A DNA stretch of 64,000 nucleotides from the NCBI GenBank assembly GCA_002049455.2, contig KV918793.1, positions 310,001 to 374,000 on the forward strand. Reading direction: 5' to 3'. The notes under the pieces were generated by a model that did not search any database, was not told where the DNA came from, and saw only the letters and a program-made list of their open reading frames with translations. Origin of the DNA: Porphyra umbilicalis. Lineage: Eukaryota > Rhodophyta > Bangiophyceae > Bangiales > Bangiaceae. This document shows positions 42,424 to 53,456 of the stretch, in pieces. The position numbers were made by a program, and so were the translations under genes. Every line of letters starts with the position of its first letter. Positions within the stretch are counted from its first letter, which is position 1.

Positions 42424-42556
42424 TTCCGGTTCGACTCTGTTTCTGCCAATGAAACGCCGTTTGAGTTTCCGATCGAGGCGAGGCCTGACTTCCGGTTCGA
42501 CTCTGTTTCTGCAAATGAAATGCCGTTCGAGTTTCCGAGCGAGGAGAGGCCTGCGT
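42424..42556. repeat. Tandem duplication, 66-bp unit, two copies
   Basis: TTCCGGTTCGACTCTGTTTC starts both copies (42,424 and 42,490). The period is a multiple of three and the minus strand reads ETESNRKSGLASIGNSNGVS-type repeats, but the open frame is short and no gene is supported. Confidence 0.75.
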
Positions 42557-42619
42557 CCGCGAAATCGGCGTTTTCTGTGTCTGTTCCAATCCGTTTCAAG
42601 CATATGGGGAGGTGTGTCA

Positions 42620-44060
42620 GCGTACTAGCGTGGGAAGAGTCATGAATGATACGTAGCCGCGTTCTGTTAGAGTGGTTGACTGCACCTCAATACTTCAGCT
42701 CTGACACTCAACAGCCTGCTTGCATGGCCAAGAACGTCGCATCGCTAGAGGTGAACCGATCGAAGCCGATGCCGGCTGTGACGGCGCTGGGCTGCTCGCG
42801 GGCCGCGACGTAACCGGGGGGGGGGGGGGGAGGTGGAGGTGGACGGGAAAAGGCACCAGAGGATACGCGAGGGTACGTCTCGTCAAAGAATGGAGAGAGG
42901 GGCGTCGAGGAAAACAGAACGAAGCAGAAAACAGCGATACACAAAGGGAGGAGAGGTGGGGGGGGGGCTGGCAGTCGAAAAGGCAATGGCAGAGGTCCGG
43001 AACATCGCCATGGTGGCGCTTGAGAGACGCTGGCAAGGGCAGCGGGCGTCTTTACGACGGCAGGACGTGGACGCCACGGCGCGCCGTTCGGACCAGCTCA
43101 GAGCCCCTGCCCGATCCTTCCTCAGGGTCTTGTTGATTTCAAGTAGGCGTCTCATGCGGACCAACGTCCTCTTAATCCGAACTGTAATCGGTTTCACCGC
43201 TTGATCTGTCCCTTTGTACGATTATTCAGGTCTTGATTGGCCAACAATCTACGATGATGATTGACCCAGTTCGCGCCACTTTGACTTGGAGCGCTTAACA
43301 TGTTGTCCAACGAAGCTGTCTACGGCTTCCTGGGTTGCACTCGCCGCGTCAGCGACCTGGCCCCTCCCCGACGTTTTACCTCGCCTATCGCTGTCGCTCA
43401 CCGCTTCCTTTGCATAATATCCTCAAGCGCCCCGCTGGTTTCCCCCGCCGAGCCGATATCCGACCCCGCCGTCTTCGCGTCGCTTCTTTCTTTCCGAGCA
43501 CCGTCGTTTTGGTCTTTGACCTACTGCACCTGGACTTTCCAGGTTCCTGTTGCTCATCATATCGATGAGGAAACTGGCACGCTAGCATGGCCCATAGCGT
43601 GAGAGTCGTATTACTTGCACTTGGCGATAAACGTACTCGGTACTCTAAACATGCGCTCCGGCCATTGCGTACCAATTGGTGCTTGTCCATTGTGGGATGA
43701 ATACGTTTGCTTTCTCCGTGGTCGTGACCAGACGCCGAAGAAGCGAGTCCAAATGCTCTACCAAGGGTACCAGAAACCCATTGTGAAGGACGGGTGCAGT
43801 AAGGTCATCTTTTTTTAGTGTCAGCTGCGCGGATTCCGGCCACACATATGTGTACGGGCCGTACTCACGATTCTGCCGGACGAAATGCCGTTAGACAATA
43901 TGGGCGGCATACGCAAAGTTGCGGGTCATTGAGGGTAGGGAGGACTGAGGCCACTACACAGGAATCACATTTCAATCTGCAGGCTCTGTACTTAAGTCCG
44001 ATCATGAGACAGTGGCGTGAATAACTCCGTCCGCGGTGACGTGCACGCGTTGAATGGTGG
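42620..44060. other. Intergenic, nothing recognised
   Basis: Contains a G-run (about 42,818-42,831), a purine-rich stretch to 42,960 and frames up to 140 codons lacking known domains. The 43,300-43,602 frame is Ser/Pro/Phe-rich with no homologue I recognise. It ends at the gypsy remnant. Confidence 0.4.
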
Positions 44061-44064
44061 GCGG

Positions 44065-44775
44065 CTATGTAGACTTTATACCGATGTGTGTGACGGAAGT
44101 GAGCCCGGCTTGTTGTCGACTTTTTCGTGTTGCTATTTTCCAGTAGTACCCCGGTACACGCTTCTTCTTTCTTCGAAGGAAACGCACGAGCATGTTGCGG
44201 AGGAGGTTCTCAAGAGGCTCCAAGGTATCGACCTTCGACCCGTAGTCGAACCAGCGCACCTTGGCGATGAGGGTACCGCCTGTCTGGCGTAAGCCCAAGA
44301 GTTTGTCATTCACATACCCGTCTGCGGTCGCTGGGGGGTGCTTGGGTTCCTTGATACCGTCTTTCAAGACGTGGGGCACCGTGTTCGTCGTCGTTGGACG
44401 CCGAGCTTCGGTCACATGGGCACTGCTGACGCGCATTTCCTCTTCGACTTTGTTCATGTCGAACGTGGTGGCGTCAGCGTCTAGAACCACGAACGGGCCA
44501 GTGGCTTTGCTTTTCAGCTTATGTTGCCGGTTGTTTTTGGTCGTGTACACGTAGTCGCCAACTTTGACATCCGCGTTGCGGGTCGCTACCGGGTGGTCGA
44601 AGTTACGCTTGTCACGATGTGGCGTCTGACGGAAGGCCTCGACTACTACAGGGATCTGCCGGCGAAGGCGGGCAAGGAACCTGCGTTTGTGAGCCTGGGT
44701 TGACCCATCATTGAGATTTTTCTTACTGGCCAATGGTGGGCCCAGGAGCATCGTCGGCAGCCGCTCCCACTGCAT
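44065..44775 (-). pseudogene. Ty3/gypsy integrase C-terminus with chromodomain-like tail
   Basis: The minus-strand frame (236 codons) reads NADVKVGDYVYTTKNN and KLKSKATGPFVVLDADATTF, the integrase C-terminal G-P-F/Y module. Then LIAKVRWFDYGSKVDTLEPL followed by ENLL resembles the chromodomain core V-x-W-x-G-Y-x6-D-T-W-E-P-x-x-N-L that targets chromovirus insertion to heterochromatin; Trp-to-Leu replaces the family's TWEP. The integrase catalytic core is missing upstream (44,776 onward), so it is a fragment. It differs from the gypsy at 1-5 kb, which is broken before this region, so common family membership cannot be tested here. Confidence 0.8.
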
Positions 44776-44779
44776 CTCA

Positions 44780-45480
44780 GCCGCATCTCACTGCACTTCG
44801 GCTGCATTTCGCAGACCATCGCATTTTCGAAAGCTTCGCACGACAGGCCTGCAGATGTCCACATATGTGAGTCCAGATGCATGGATTCTTTGCAAAGCAA
44901 TGTCATCCGTTTAACTGGCTGCGGCGAGGTGATGTATAATTTGATTTATTTATTTCCTACTTCCTTCAAGCCTTAACGGCGCGCTAATTCTTGTTCTGCC
45001 ATCCGCCGGTTATCACGTCACGGATGGAGCTTGCCGCCACTTGCCGTCACTTGCATGAAGTTGTCGCCACTTGACTTGAGCTGCTTTCCAGGCAGGCCAC
45101 TTGACAGCCCGACATCAGCAGCCTGCTATGTCTGGCACCCGTGTCGGGTGGTAAGACACACTGTCGCAGACACCGGGTACACCGCCCTGACGCTGTCGTG
45201 TCCGGGAGCACAACCGTGGCTGCTTCTGAACTGCGGTGCTGCGGCTCTGGGCGAGTCGAGGCTGTGCAACGGGCCAAGTCGAATTGATCAGGTTGCATTT
45301 ATAATGCACCTGCACTGCATCTTCGTTCATGTCAACCTCAGAACAGGTGCGTGCCTCCCAAGTATCTCCTGCACAACTCACCCGCCACAGGCGTGGGCGT
45401 CATTTCCTCAGCGTGTGCACGAAAATGGGGCCATCACAGGCAAGCAAGAGTAGCACAGGACGAGCGAAGCGCGCAGGGGA
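44780..45480. other. Intergenic, short CACTTG and CTGCATCTC repeats
   Basis: Includes short reiterations such as GCCACTTGCCGTCACTTGC (45,040-45,090) and CTGCATCTCAGCCGCATCTC (44,770-44,790). No gene recognised. Confidence 0.4.
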
Positions 45481-46128
45481 GGCGTCAGTTCGTGCGTCCA
45501 TGAAAAGCACCAGGTGGCGCCCCCCCCCCCCACACACGCCCCCACCCCCCCGCCCCCCCCCACACCAACTTACGCACACACCCGCGCCGCTGCCGCCACA
45601 GCCGTGGCCACCCGTCCCAGGTGAGCGGCGGCGCTGAGGGCGGCCTCACCCCGCCCTTCTCCCCACCTACGCCCAAACCCGTGGCATGCCGTGGCCCAAC
45701 GCCCACCACCCCCTCCCCCCCAAGCACATACCTACACCTGCGGGCGGCTTCTTGCCGCCCTCCTTTCCATCCACGCCCAAACCCGCGGGCTGCGCTGCCT
45801 CCCCAGTGGCCTCACACCCCCTCCTTCCACTCCCCCCCTTAAACCCGCGCGCACATCTGCCCACCGCTGCCATCTCCGTGGGTGCGCGGCAGCGCCGAGG
45901 GTGGCCTCTCTCCCCCCCCCCCCCACGATAGAACCCGCGGCTCAGCGGCCATCGCCGTAGCCTCACGCCCCCGCCCCCCCCCAACCGGCTGAGACGCGCC
46001 CAATGGTCGCTCTTCCGACGGGCGACGAGGGGCTCGGTGCCGCCGCACCAGGGCACCGCCGCCACCCCTGCGGCGCCGTGAAAGAAGACTCGCCAGGGGG
46101 GCCGGGGAGGGGACCGTCGCCCCAAGCA

Positions 46129-46168
<40 letters not shown>

Positions 46169-47830
46169 CGGCACCGCCGACGCCGCTGCCGCGAGCACGT
46201 GCGCGCCCGCCGTAGATCTGTCAACGCGCGGCGGCGGGGGCGGCGGCGGCGGCGGCGGCGGCGCGTGCGGCGCTGCCGTCGGGCGCAGCGTCACCTGCGC
46301 GTTGCGCCACGTATGCGAGCCCGCCGACACGCGTGGCACGACGATTGTTGGGGGCGGGGGCGGGGGCGACCACCCCCCCGCCGCCGCCTGGTCGACGGCG
46401 AGCGCGGCGGCGAGGGCCACGACGTCTAGAAGCGACGCGATTTGGTTGTTCAGCTGCCAGTTTATTCCGTCGTAGAGGATGTAGGCGGGGGGGGGGTGGG
46501 TGGGAGGGGCGGGGGGTGGGGCCCACCGGCGCCCGAACGGGCGCCGCCGGGGGGGGGGGGGCGTGCGGGGGCGAGGAAGCTCTGCCGCCCCATCATCGTC
46601 GCCTTGAAGGTCGAGGCCGCCCGTGCCGACGTGGGTGATGGGGGGGGGGAGGGAAGGGGGGGGGGGGTCGCCGTCGCCGCCGCCACCACCGTTGCCGCCG
46701 CCGTCGAAGGCGTCGTCGTTGCCGCGACGACCGCCCTTGCCGCCGCCATCGGTGCTATCGTCGCCGTCGCTGCCGCCACTGCCGTTGCCGCTGCCGTCGG
46801 CGCCGTCGGCGCCGTCGCTGCCGCCACTGTTGCCGCCATTGCCGCGGCCGCTGCCGCCACCGCCGCCGGCGTTGCCGCCGTCGCCGCCTTTGCCGCCGCA
46901 GGCTCCGCCGCTGCCGTCGCCGCCTTCTCTGCGGCTGCCACCGCCGCCGCCGCCACCGCCGTCGCCGCCGCCCCTGCCGCCGCCGCCGCCGCCGCCGTCC
47001 CCGCCATCACCGCCGCCGTAGCCTCTGTCGCCACCGACGTCACCTCTGGCGCATTGCCGCCCCGCGGCGTCTCCACAACCGCCTCGTGCCTGCGGCCGGG
47101 CGGCGTGAGCGGGCGTCGGGTGGCGGCGGCGGCCGACGCGGTGTAGGCGGCGGCGGCGGCGGCGGCGGCGGGCGCGCCGACCAGCCCGCCGGCGACGGCG
47201 GATGGGACGTCCGCAACGCCGACGGCGGCCCTGACAGCGGCGGCAGGAAGGGTGGCTTGGAGAAGGCGGCGGCTCGAGGCCATGGCCGTCCACATGTGGT
47301 GGCGGGTCCGTGTGGGGTCGCCGCCACCGCCGCCGCCGCCGCCGCCATCGCCGTTATGGAAGAGGGTGGGTGGTTGGCACGGAGAAGAGAGGGGGCGGTG
47401 CCGGTGCTGGTGGTGGCCGCCGCCGCAAGGACGACCGTCGACCACCGTCGCGTCACGGATTGCGCGGCAAGGCTCGTGGCCGGCCGGCCGCCGCCGCCGC
47501 CGCCGCCGCTGGCCGCCGTGGCGCGCGGGGCTTCAAGGCGCGCCGCGTGCGGGGCGGCGCGGCGGGGCAATGCGCGGCTGCGGAGGCGGCCGCGGCGGCG
47601 GCGGCGGCGGCCGCCGGCGCTCGCGCGCGCGGCGGTGGAGGCCGCGCGCACGCGCGCGCGCCGGTGCAGCAGTTGGGCGCGCGTGTCGCCGCCGCCGCTG
47701 CCTCTGTCACCGCACAACGTCGTTGTCGGCGCCGTCCAATGCGGCGTAGCCCTCTCCCCTCCCCCTACCCCCCCCGACCCCCCCCCTCTCCGCCCCACCT
47801 ACCGCCCAGCCCGCTGCCGGCGGTGGCATC
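45480..47830. other. GC-rich low-complexity block
   Basis: Homopolymer C-runs (45,522-45,560, 45,910), GCGGCGGCG and CCGCCG trinucleotide runs (46,135-46,160; 46,980-47,000; 47,330) and long frames on both strands. The minus-strand frame 45,839-47,293 contains a Gly/Asp-repeat region and, at about 46,370-46,490, a less repetitive stretch DGINWQLNNQIASLLDVVAL. A spliced gene is possible but not demonstrable. Confidence 0.5.
46462..47283 (-). CDS. Candidate Ala-rich protein with organelle-targeting-like start (low confidence)
   Basis: From ATG at 47,283 the frame starts MASSRRLLQATLPAAAVRAA, which resembles a mitochondrial presequence (Arg/Ala/Leu/Ser-rich, no acidic residue), and is preceded on the coding strand by a TCTTCCATAACGG leader. 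After about residue 75 it is almost pure Ala/Thr/Val with no domain, and another frame is open at the same place. It could be exon 1 of a spliced gene joined to the DGINWQLNNQ segment near 46,450 in a different frame, or only compositional noise. I keep it because the first 70 residues are not simple repeats. Confidence 0.25.
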   Translation of the reverse strand: MASSRRLLQATLPAAAVRAAVGVADVPSAVAGGLVGAPAAAAAAAAYTASAAAATRRPLTPPGRRHEAVVETPRGGNAPEVTSVATEATAAVMAGTAAAAAAAGAAATAVAAAAVAAAEKAATAAAEPAAAKAATAATPAAVAAAAAAMAATVAAATAPTAPTAAATAVAAATATIAPMAAARAVVAATTTPSTAAATVVAAATATPPPLPSPPPSPTSARAASTFKATMMGRQSFLAPARPPPPGGARSGAGGPHPPPLPPTPPPPTSSTTE

Positions 47831-48058
47831 GGGCTACCGCTCATATACTTTCATCTTTCCCGAAGATGTTACCTTCCTCGTCCAAATTGCGATCAACAGA
47901 TGTAGCGCAGATGCAGTCTCATGCAGTGTTGGACATACCAAGTGCAATCCCTGTGTACACATGCGTGGAGCTCTTCTCTTCATCCCGACAGAGAACAGCG
48001 CAGGCACTCACATCAGCAAACCAAGAAGAACAAACCAAAGCGAAAGGTGGAGCTCTTG

Positions 48059-51000
48059 TCACTCGCTCTTCTCCTGCTTCTCGCCATCCTCATCCTCCTT
48101 CTTCTCCTCGCCATCGTCCTCCTCCTCCTCCTCCTCGCCATCGGCCTTCGCCTCCTCCTCCTCCTCCTCGCCGACGCCTTCCTCCTCCTCCTCCTCCTCG
48201 CCGTCGCCTTCCGCCTCCTCCTCCTCCTCGCCTTCTGTCCCACAGTACTTCATCCACTGGGTATCGAACTTCGCCTCGGGGTCTCGTACAGCAGCCACGT
48301 GCAGCTCCGCGCCGATGAACTCCCCGGCGCCCTCCATCGCCCTCTCCTCAAACTCCACGACGCTGTCGTCCGACTCCCGGTCATACGACCCGTCTTTGGA
48401 AGAAGAGAGCCACATGGAGAAGTCGTCGTGGGCGCGGGCGACGACGCTACCCTCGGCCTTGACAGCCAGCTTTTGTGCAGCTGACGTCCCGACACGAGCA
48501 GCAGACATCAAACGCTGCCGCCGCTTCTCGTCGCGAGCGGATGGCGCCGTCGCCATGACAGGGACGGCAACGTAGACGACCTCCCCGTCCGGGGCCAAGT
48601 CGGACTCCTTGGCGTCGCTCTCGTCGTTCAGAGAGTCCTGGATGGCCCGCAGCCCGGTCTGCGACCTCACGAACAGGGTACGGCGCCCGAGCTTGTCGAT
48701 CCTCGTGTGGGTGCCCAGCGTGGACTCGGGGTCCTTCAACGCAGCCGAGTAGCGGTCCGTCACGTCCCTGGCGAAGAGCTTGACCCACTGGCAGTCTGTC
48801 TGCTCTGCCGAGGCGCGCAGAGCCGTAAGCTCTTCGCAGAAGTACCCGCGGTGGGACGGGTTCACGTTACCCATCATCTGTTTCAGCCCACCTGCGGTGT
48901 ACACGTCGGAAAGAAGGTGAGCTCGAATCTGCACAAGTCACAGAGTCACAATCACGCCAGAGGCAGTCCAAATGCACAATGCAGATGCAGAACCAATTAT
49001 ATGTGAGATGTCGTCAGATGTAGGATATAGGAGTCCAACGCACCCCGTAACAGCTAAACGCCATCAAATAAGGTCATAGGGAGACAACACTCTCATGACA
49101 ACACAGACGCACGTTCCTTACCTTCGCGAGGATAAGCGCAATAACGGCCGGCGTGAGACGCAACACCCGTCGCCCCTTATGATAATCATCTTTGAGGGCG
49201 TCTGTCACGTCGTACCGATCGATGAAGGAGGCGAACACATTGTACAGCGCAATGCGCCTACGTTTCGTGTTGAGGAAGCGCCGCCCCTTGAGCCACCACA
49301 GACCGATCGCCGGAGTGTGCTCATCGCTGTCGCTCCCGTCGTTGTCCACCTCCGTGGTGTCGTACACCACAAGCGACGTCCACATGCCCCAGATCCACGT
49401 GCTCAACCCATGGTGGGCCGCTGAGCGAGCCAGGGCGCACTGGCCGAGGATGTCCGTCGTGCGCGCCGTCGTCATCTTATTCTCCGCATCTGCTGGCCGC
49501 AGCCGCGCGTTCACAACCGCCGTTTCCCGCGCCAGCACCTCCGCCCGCTCAATGCTTGCCGGCGCCACCGCCATGATGCAGGCGATGTACATCGCCCGCG
49601 AGTCGTCATTGCAAAGATAAACATCGTCCGCGTCTTCAGGGTTGCCCAAGAGGGCAAGCGTGCGCGCACTCACCTCCCGCCGGACAGCCAGAGTCAGCGC
49701 CACCACGGCCAGCTCGTTTGGGTCCACCATTGGGCCCTTACCCTTGTCCTTCTTCGCGCTTGCGGGTGTCGCATCCTGTGACTTTCTTTTGGTGCTGGTC
49801 GACGGCACCGCCTTGGCTTGGTTTTTCCGCTCGACGCTCGCCGGCGGCGCCGCCGGCGGTGCCTTCGCGCCGGCCTTCCCCGTCTTGGTGGAGGCCATGC
49901 CAGCATCAACGGCAGTAGTGCTTGACGCTTCGAGTGAGCGCGCACGCGCTGCAGCTTGCTCTTTTAAGGCCGCCGCGGCGGACCCGTTGGAGCCGTCCAT
50001 GGCATCCTGATCATCCTTGTGCGCAAGCTCGCGGAGCGACGTCGCCTTCATCGAGCGTCGGCGCTTCTTGTTGGCGACAACAGCGTTCGGCGGACGCGGT
50101 GGTGCGCGCTCATCGTCAGTACCGGTTTCAGACTGTGTCGTCTGTGCAATCAATGAGCCAGGGGGACACACAGTCGGGAGAAACGAGAATCGAGGAATGG
50201 TGTGGGCGTCCCGATGGAACTCGAATGCATGTGAGTTGCCGTCCACATGCGATCCCAATGCATGTGGGTTGAGATCTAGATGCGATCCCAATGCACGTGA
50301 GTTGCAGTCTAAATGCGATCAATGACATCAGATGTGATGGAAATGACGTCGGATTGCCGCAGTCGACATCGAAATGCAACATGAATAACCCACATCAATC
50401 GCGCAAACGTACCGAGTTCCTGCTAGACACCTCGTCACTGGCTTTCGCCTGCCGCCCGCGCTTGCTCTTTTCAGCCTGTGTTGCATGCAGACATTGACGC
50501 CAAGTCAGAAAGCGGCACAGGGCGTGAGATGGTGACACTTCCCAGCATACAAGTAAGTGCCAACAGTGCCAGCCAGCATGGACAATAAGCAGATCTACAC
50601 CCGCATGATCAAGATGGACCACCACAAAACGTACCGTCAGCTCCGCTGCAGCCGCACCTCGCGCGCCGCCAATTGCCGATGCAGCCCTGCTTCTCCCACC
50701 ACCACGCGCAGACGCAGCCCCGCCTCGCGCTCCGCCACGTGCGGATGCGGCCCCGCGCTGCGCACTGCCACGCGCCGATGCAGCCCCGCCTCGCGCGCCG
50801 TCACGCGTGGGAAGGTTCTTGAGGGCTTCTGTCGCGCCCGACTGCGTCAGCGTCGACTGGCGCAGCTGCAAAGAATCCTCCTCAACCGGCGTCCCGACCT
50901 TAGGCGTCCCCTCACTGTCTTTGGCCGCCGCACTCTTCGCCTTGGCCCCCCTCCCTGCCTTCGCCGCCCCCCTCCCTGCCTTGGCAGCCCCCCGCCCGGG

Positions 51001-51717
51001 CGTGCCCGCACTCGCCGCCGCTCGACCTGTCCCCTTCATCTTTCCGGCGGGCGCCGACGCCGGCAGCGTGAGTGCTGCCACCACGGGCCAGGGCGTGGTC
51101 AAGATGACGTCGCCCCTCCTCGCGTCGCCCAAAAAGCCTCCGCCGGCGCCACAAGCCGCGTTTCCCGGCTCGTACCAAACCCCGCCGATCGCCGCGTCGT
51201 CCTCCGCGGCAGCGCCCGCGTTTTCCGCCGCGTTGCCGCCCGCGCGGCCCGCCCCGTCCCCCGCCGCGTCCTTGGGCGCCGAGTCGGCCGCCGGCAACAG
51301 CGCCTGGCTTGCCGCCACCAACAACGCCTTCCCCGCCGCGGAAGCTGGGTCACCGCCGGCGCCGCCGGCCGAAATGTTCGTCGCCTCGCCCGCCGCTGCC
51401 AACTCCGCCCCCCCCACCGCCTCGAGTGTGGCCTCCCCCGCCGCAGCCAGCAGCGCCTCGCCGGCCACTGCCGACACCGGATCGCCACAGGCGCCGCCCA
51501 CCGAGTCGTCCGCCGCCTCCCACGACACCGCCTCTACCGGATCTCCGCCTGCGCCGCGCACGGCCGCAGACCGAGCTGGATCGCTGCTCGCATCGCTCGG
51601 GACAGTACCCTCTGTCTCGCGCTTTGCAAGGGCACTCGGACCCACAGCAAGGGGTAACGTGCGGCTCATGCCAAACGAGGGGGGCACCCCGAAGCACCAC
51701 AAGCCCTTGGAGATCAT
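48059..51717 (-). CDS. Four-exon gene of unknown function, about 1,011 aa
   Basis: Exons, minus strand: 51,717-50,635; 50,475-50,413; 50,141-49,122; 48,928-48,059. All introns (159, 271, 193 bp) are GT-AG and phase 0: GTACGT...ACACAG, GTACGT...GCACAG, GTAAGG...GTGCAG. The ATG at 51,717 is the first in frame (the frame extends to a GTG at 51,804); an upstream exon is possible. Residues 1-361 are Ala/Gly-rich with EATLEAVGGAE-type repeats and basic RGGA tracts. Residues about 362-420 have basic clusters (KSKRGRQAK, NKKRRRS), suggesting nuclear localisation. The central part (about 470-850) is well-mixed and helical, including LAVVALTLAVRREVSART, then STWIWGMWTSLVVYD and GYFCEELTALRASAEQTD. The last 60 residues are a Glu-rich tail. 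I do not recognise the family; it could be host or transposon-derived. Confidence 0.7.
50223..50321. repeat. 33-bp minisatellite in intron 2 of the unknown gene
   Basis: Three units beginning AATGCATGTGAGTTGCCGTC, AATGCATGTGGGTTGAGATC and AATGCACGTGAGTTGCAGTC, each ending TGCGATC. The unit is a multiple of three and open in coding sense, but it lies between a GTACGT donor and a TTGCACAG acceptor, so I place it in the intron. Confidence 0.75.
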
Positions 51718-51899
51718 ATCCAGCCGTCGTCGTCCCGGCGACGACGGCGGGCCTGCAACGGGCCACAGAAGGCAAACGGTGCCAGATCCTCGAACCACGA
51801 TCACACTGCGCTCAATAGCTCGCAGTCACATCTCACTGCATCTGGTAATGTCTGAACCAATCAAAAGCGCCACAGAAGAGTACAAATGTGACCGTTAAA

Positions 51900-52394
51900 G
51901 CCAGACGTGGGAGCAGCGCGCACAAGCCGCCCGGGCTTTACCTTGAAAGACCGCTGCGTCAGCCACCGCGCCCCCCCGGCCCCGAACCCCCCCCCCCCCC
52001 CCCCCCCACCCCCTCTCCTCGCCCACAACCCCCCGCCCCCCACTTCCCCCCCCCCTTTTTCCGTGCGCGCCGCCGCGGCCTTGCCACCGGAGCCGCGACC
52101 TGCGCCAGCAGTGAGACGACTGCCTTCCACCGCTCACTTCCAATCTGCCGTTAGATGGGTCCCCCCAAGGCACCCGAGTGTCAGTTGCTCAGCCGTTGAC
52201 GACGGTAATAAATTCGCGACGAGATCGTCGTGACAACAGAGTTGTCAATGTGTGCTCCACATCCATTTTTATTAGATAGTTGTGAGACATACATCTTTTA
52301 ATCGCGATCAATTGTGACATCGGGCGAGGTCTTGTACTTCACACTGTGAAGTCCACGCCATCATCCACTCTTGTGGCACGCAGACGCATTGTTA
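51900..52394. other. Intergenic with C-run, upstream of the unknown gene
   Basis: A C-run at about 51,985-52,010 and a C-rich stretch to 52,060, then mixed sequence. An ATTGG box (GATTGGTTC on the minus strand, about 51,855) may be a CCAAT-type promoter element for the gene, though this is weak. Ends at the TA target of element N copy 2. Confidence 0.35.
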
Positions 52395-52877
52395 TTGCTA
52401 TGAGCCCAATTTTGGCCGATGCCAAGCGCTACGCAAGCAAGAGAGGGACTTTACATTTCAACGATATCTCTTCTGATTTTTGTGTAACTCCACTGACTGC
52501 GTTAATTGTTGAGTGTGGACGACTTGCTGTCAAACTTGTGATAGACGGGTCAGATGCCCATGGCTGACGGCGTCGGCGCCGTCGTCAGCATCCACTCCAG
52601 CGGCAGCGTCGCGATCGCTGCCGCGCCGCCGCCGCCGCACACCAGGTCGGCGGCGCGGCGGCGGTGCGGCGGCGCGGCAAGGGCGGCAAAGAGGCCGCGT
52701 CAAGGCGGTCGTGGCAAGGCGGCGACGCGGTGGCGCGGTGCGGCAGATGGTGCGTGGAGGATGTTTGCGCGCTGGTAGGCGAAGGGAGGCGGCTTTCCGG
52801 GCGGCGGCGGCTGCAAGGCGAAAGCTGTGGAAGCCTTCCCTGCCGCCACACCCGACGTGCGGGGGCCGCCGCGGCGG

Positions 52878-53295
52878 ATTTGGACTGTGATGCTCGTCGC
52901 CGACTCCACTGGCGCTTTACGGATGGATGATGGTCGGTGACCCTTATGGTACCCCACATGGTACATTTGCAAGACGTGGTCAAGTTGCACACATTCGTGT
53001 TGGGTCATCTTGGGGCGTTACTTTTGGCATGTTTTGGATTTGATCTTCGCTTTGCTCCAGTGGCTTTTGATTTGGTGAGTGATTCGATCTGGTGCGAGGG
53101 CGTGGGCGTCGGTGTGGCCACGAGAGGAGGGAGCACTTTGGCAGGTGGGGACTATTTCAGAGATGCTTTCGGTTTGGAGAGGCGGGCGAGCCTTAGGACA
53201 ACCAACAAAGCACGTTCGCTCACACACACACACGCTCAAGCCACTCAACCACTTCACCGTGGTCCCCCAACCCCTATCCCCACTGCGTTTCAACA
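52878..53295 (+). repeat. 5' LTR of the outer copia element
   Basis: Ends ACTGCGTTTCAACA; starts ATTTGGACTG where the 3' LTR has TGTTGGACTG, so its first bases are mutated. It contains a CA-rich stretch (ACACACACACAC) near 53,220. Confidence 0.88.
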
Positions 53296-53309
53296 GGTTA
53301 TGGGCCCAG
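53296..53309 (+). promoter_or_regulatory. Primer-binding site, initiator tRNA-Met anticodon arm
   Basis: GGTTATGGGCCCAG starts at the first base after the LTR. It is the complement of CTGGGCCCATAACC, the anticodon stem-loop of eukaryotic initiator tRNA-Met, rather than of a tRNA 3' end. Drosophila copia uses the same half-tRNA primer. Confidence 0.85.
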
Positions 53310-53456
53310 AACCGGGGCTGTGGCAAGAGCAAGGTGTGCCGGCTGGTGTCGCGGCGGCCGCGGCAAGTGCGAAGAGAAGGAGGTCAAGGTGGTTCAAGGA
53401 CGTGGCGGTCAAGGCGAACGGCTCGGCAAGGTCGGGCGATACGACAAGACGACATC

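Noticed and set aside
42424-42556. Repeat-protein gene from the 66-bp duplication
   Set aside because: The open frame is about 70 codons without start context or domain.
45839-47293. 484-codon minus-strand Gly-rich frame
   Set aside because: Trinucleotide and homopolymer runs generate Gly, Ala, Pro and Arg in different frames; only short non-repetitive stretches remain.
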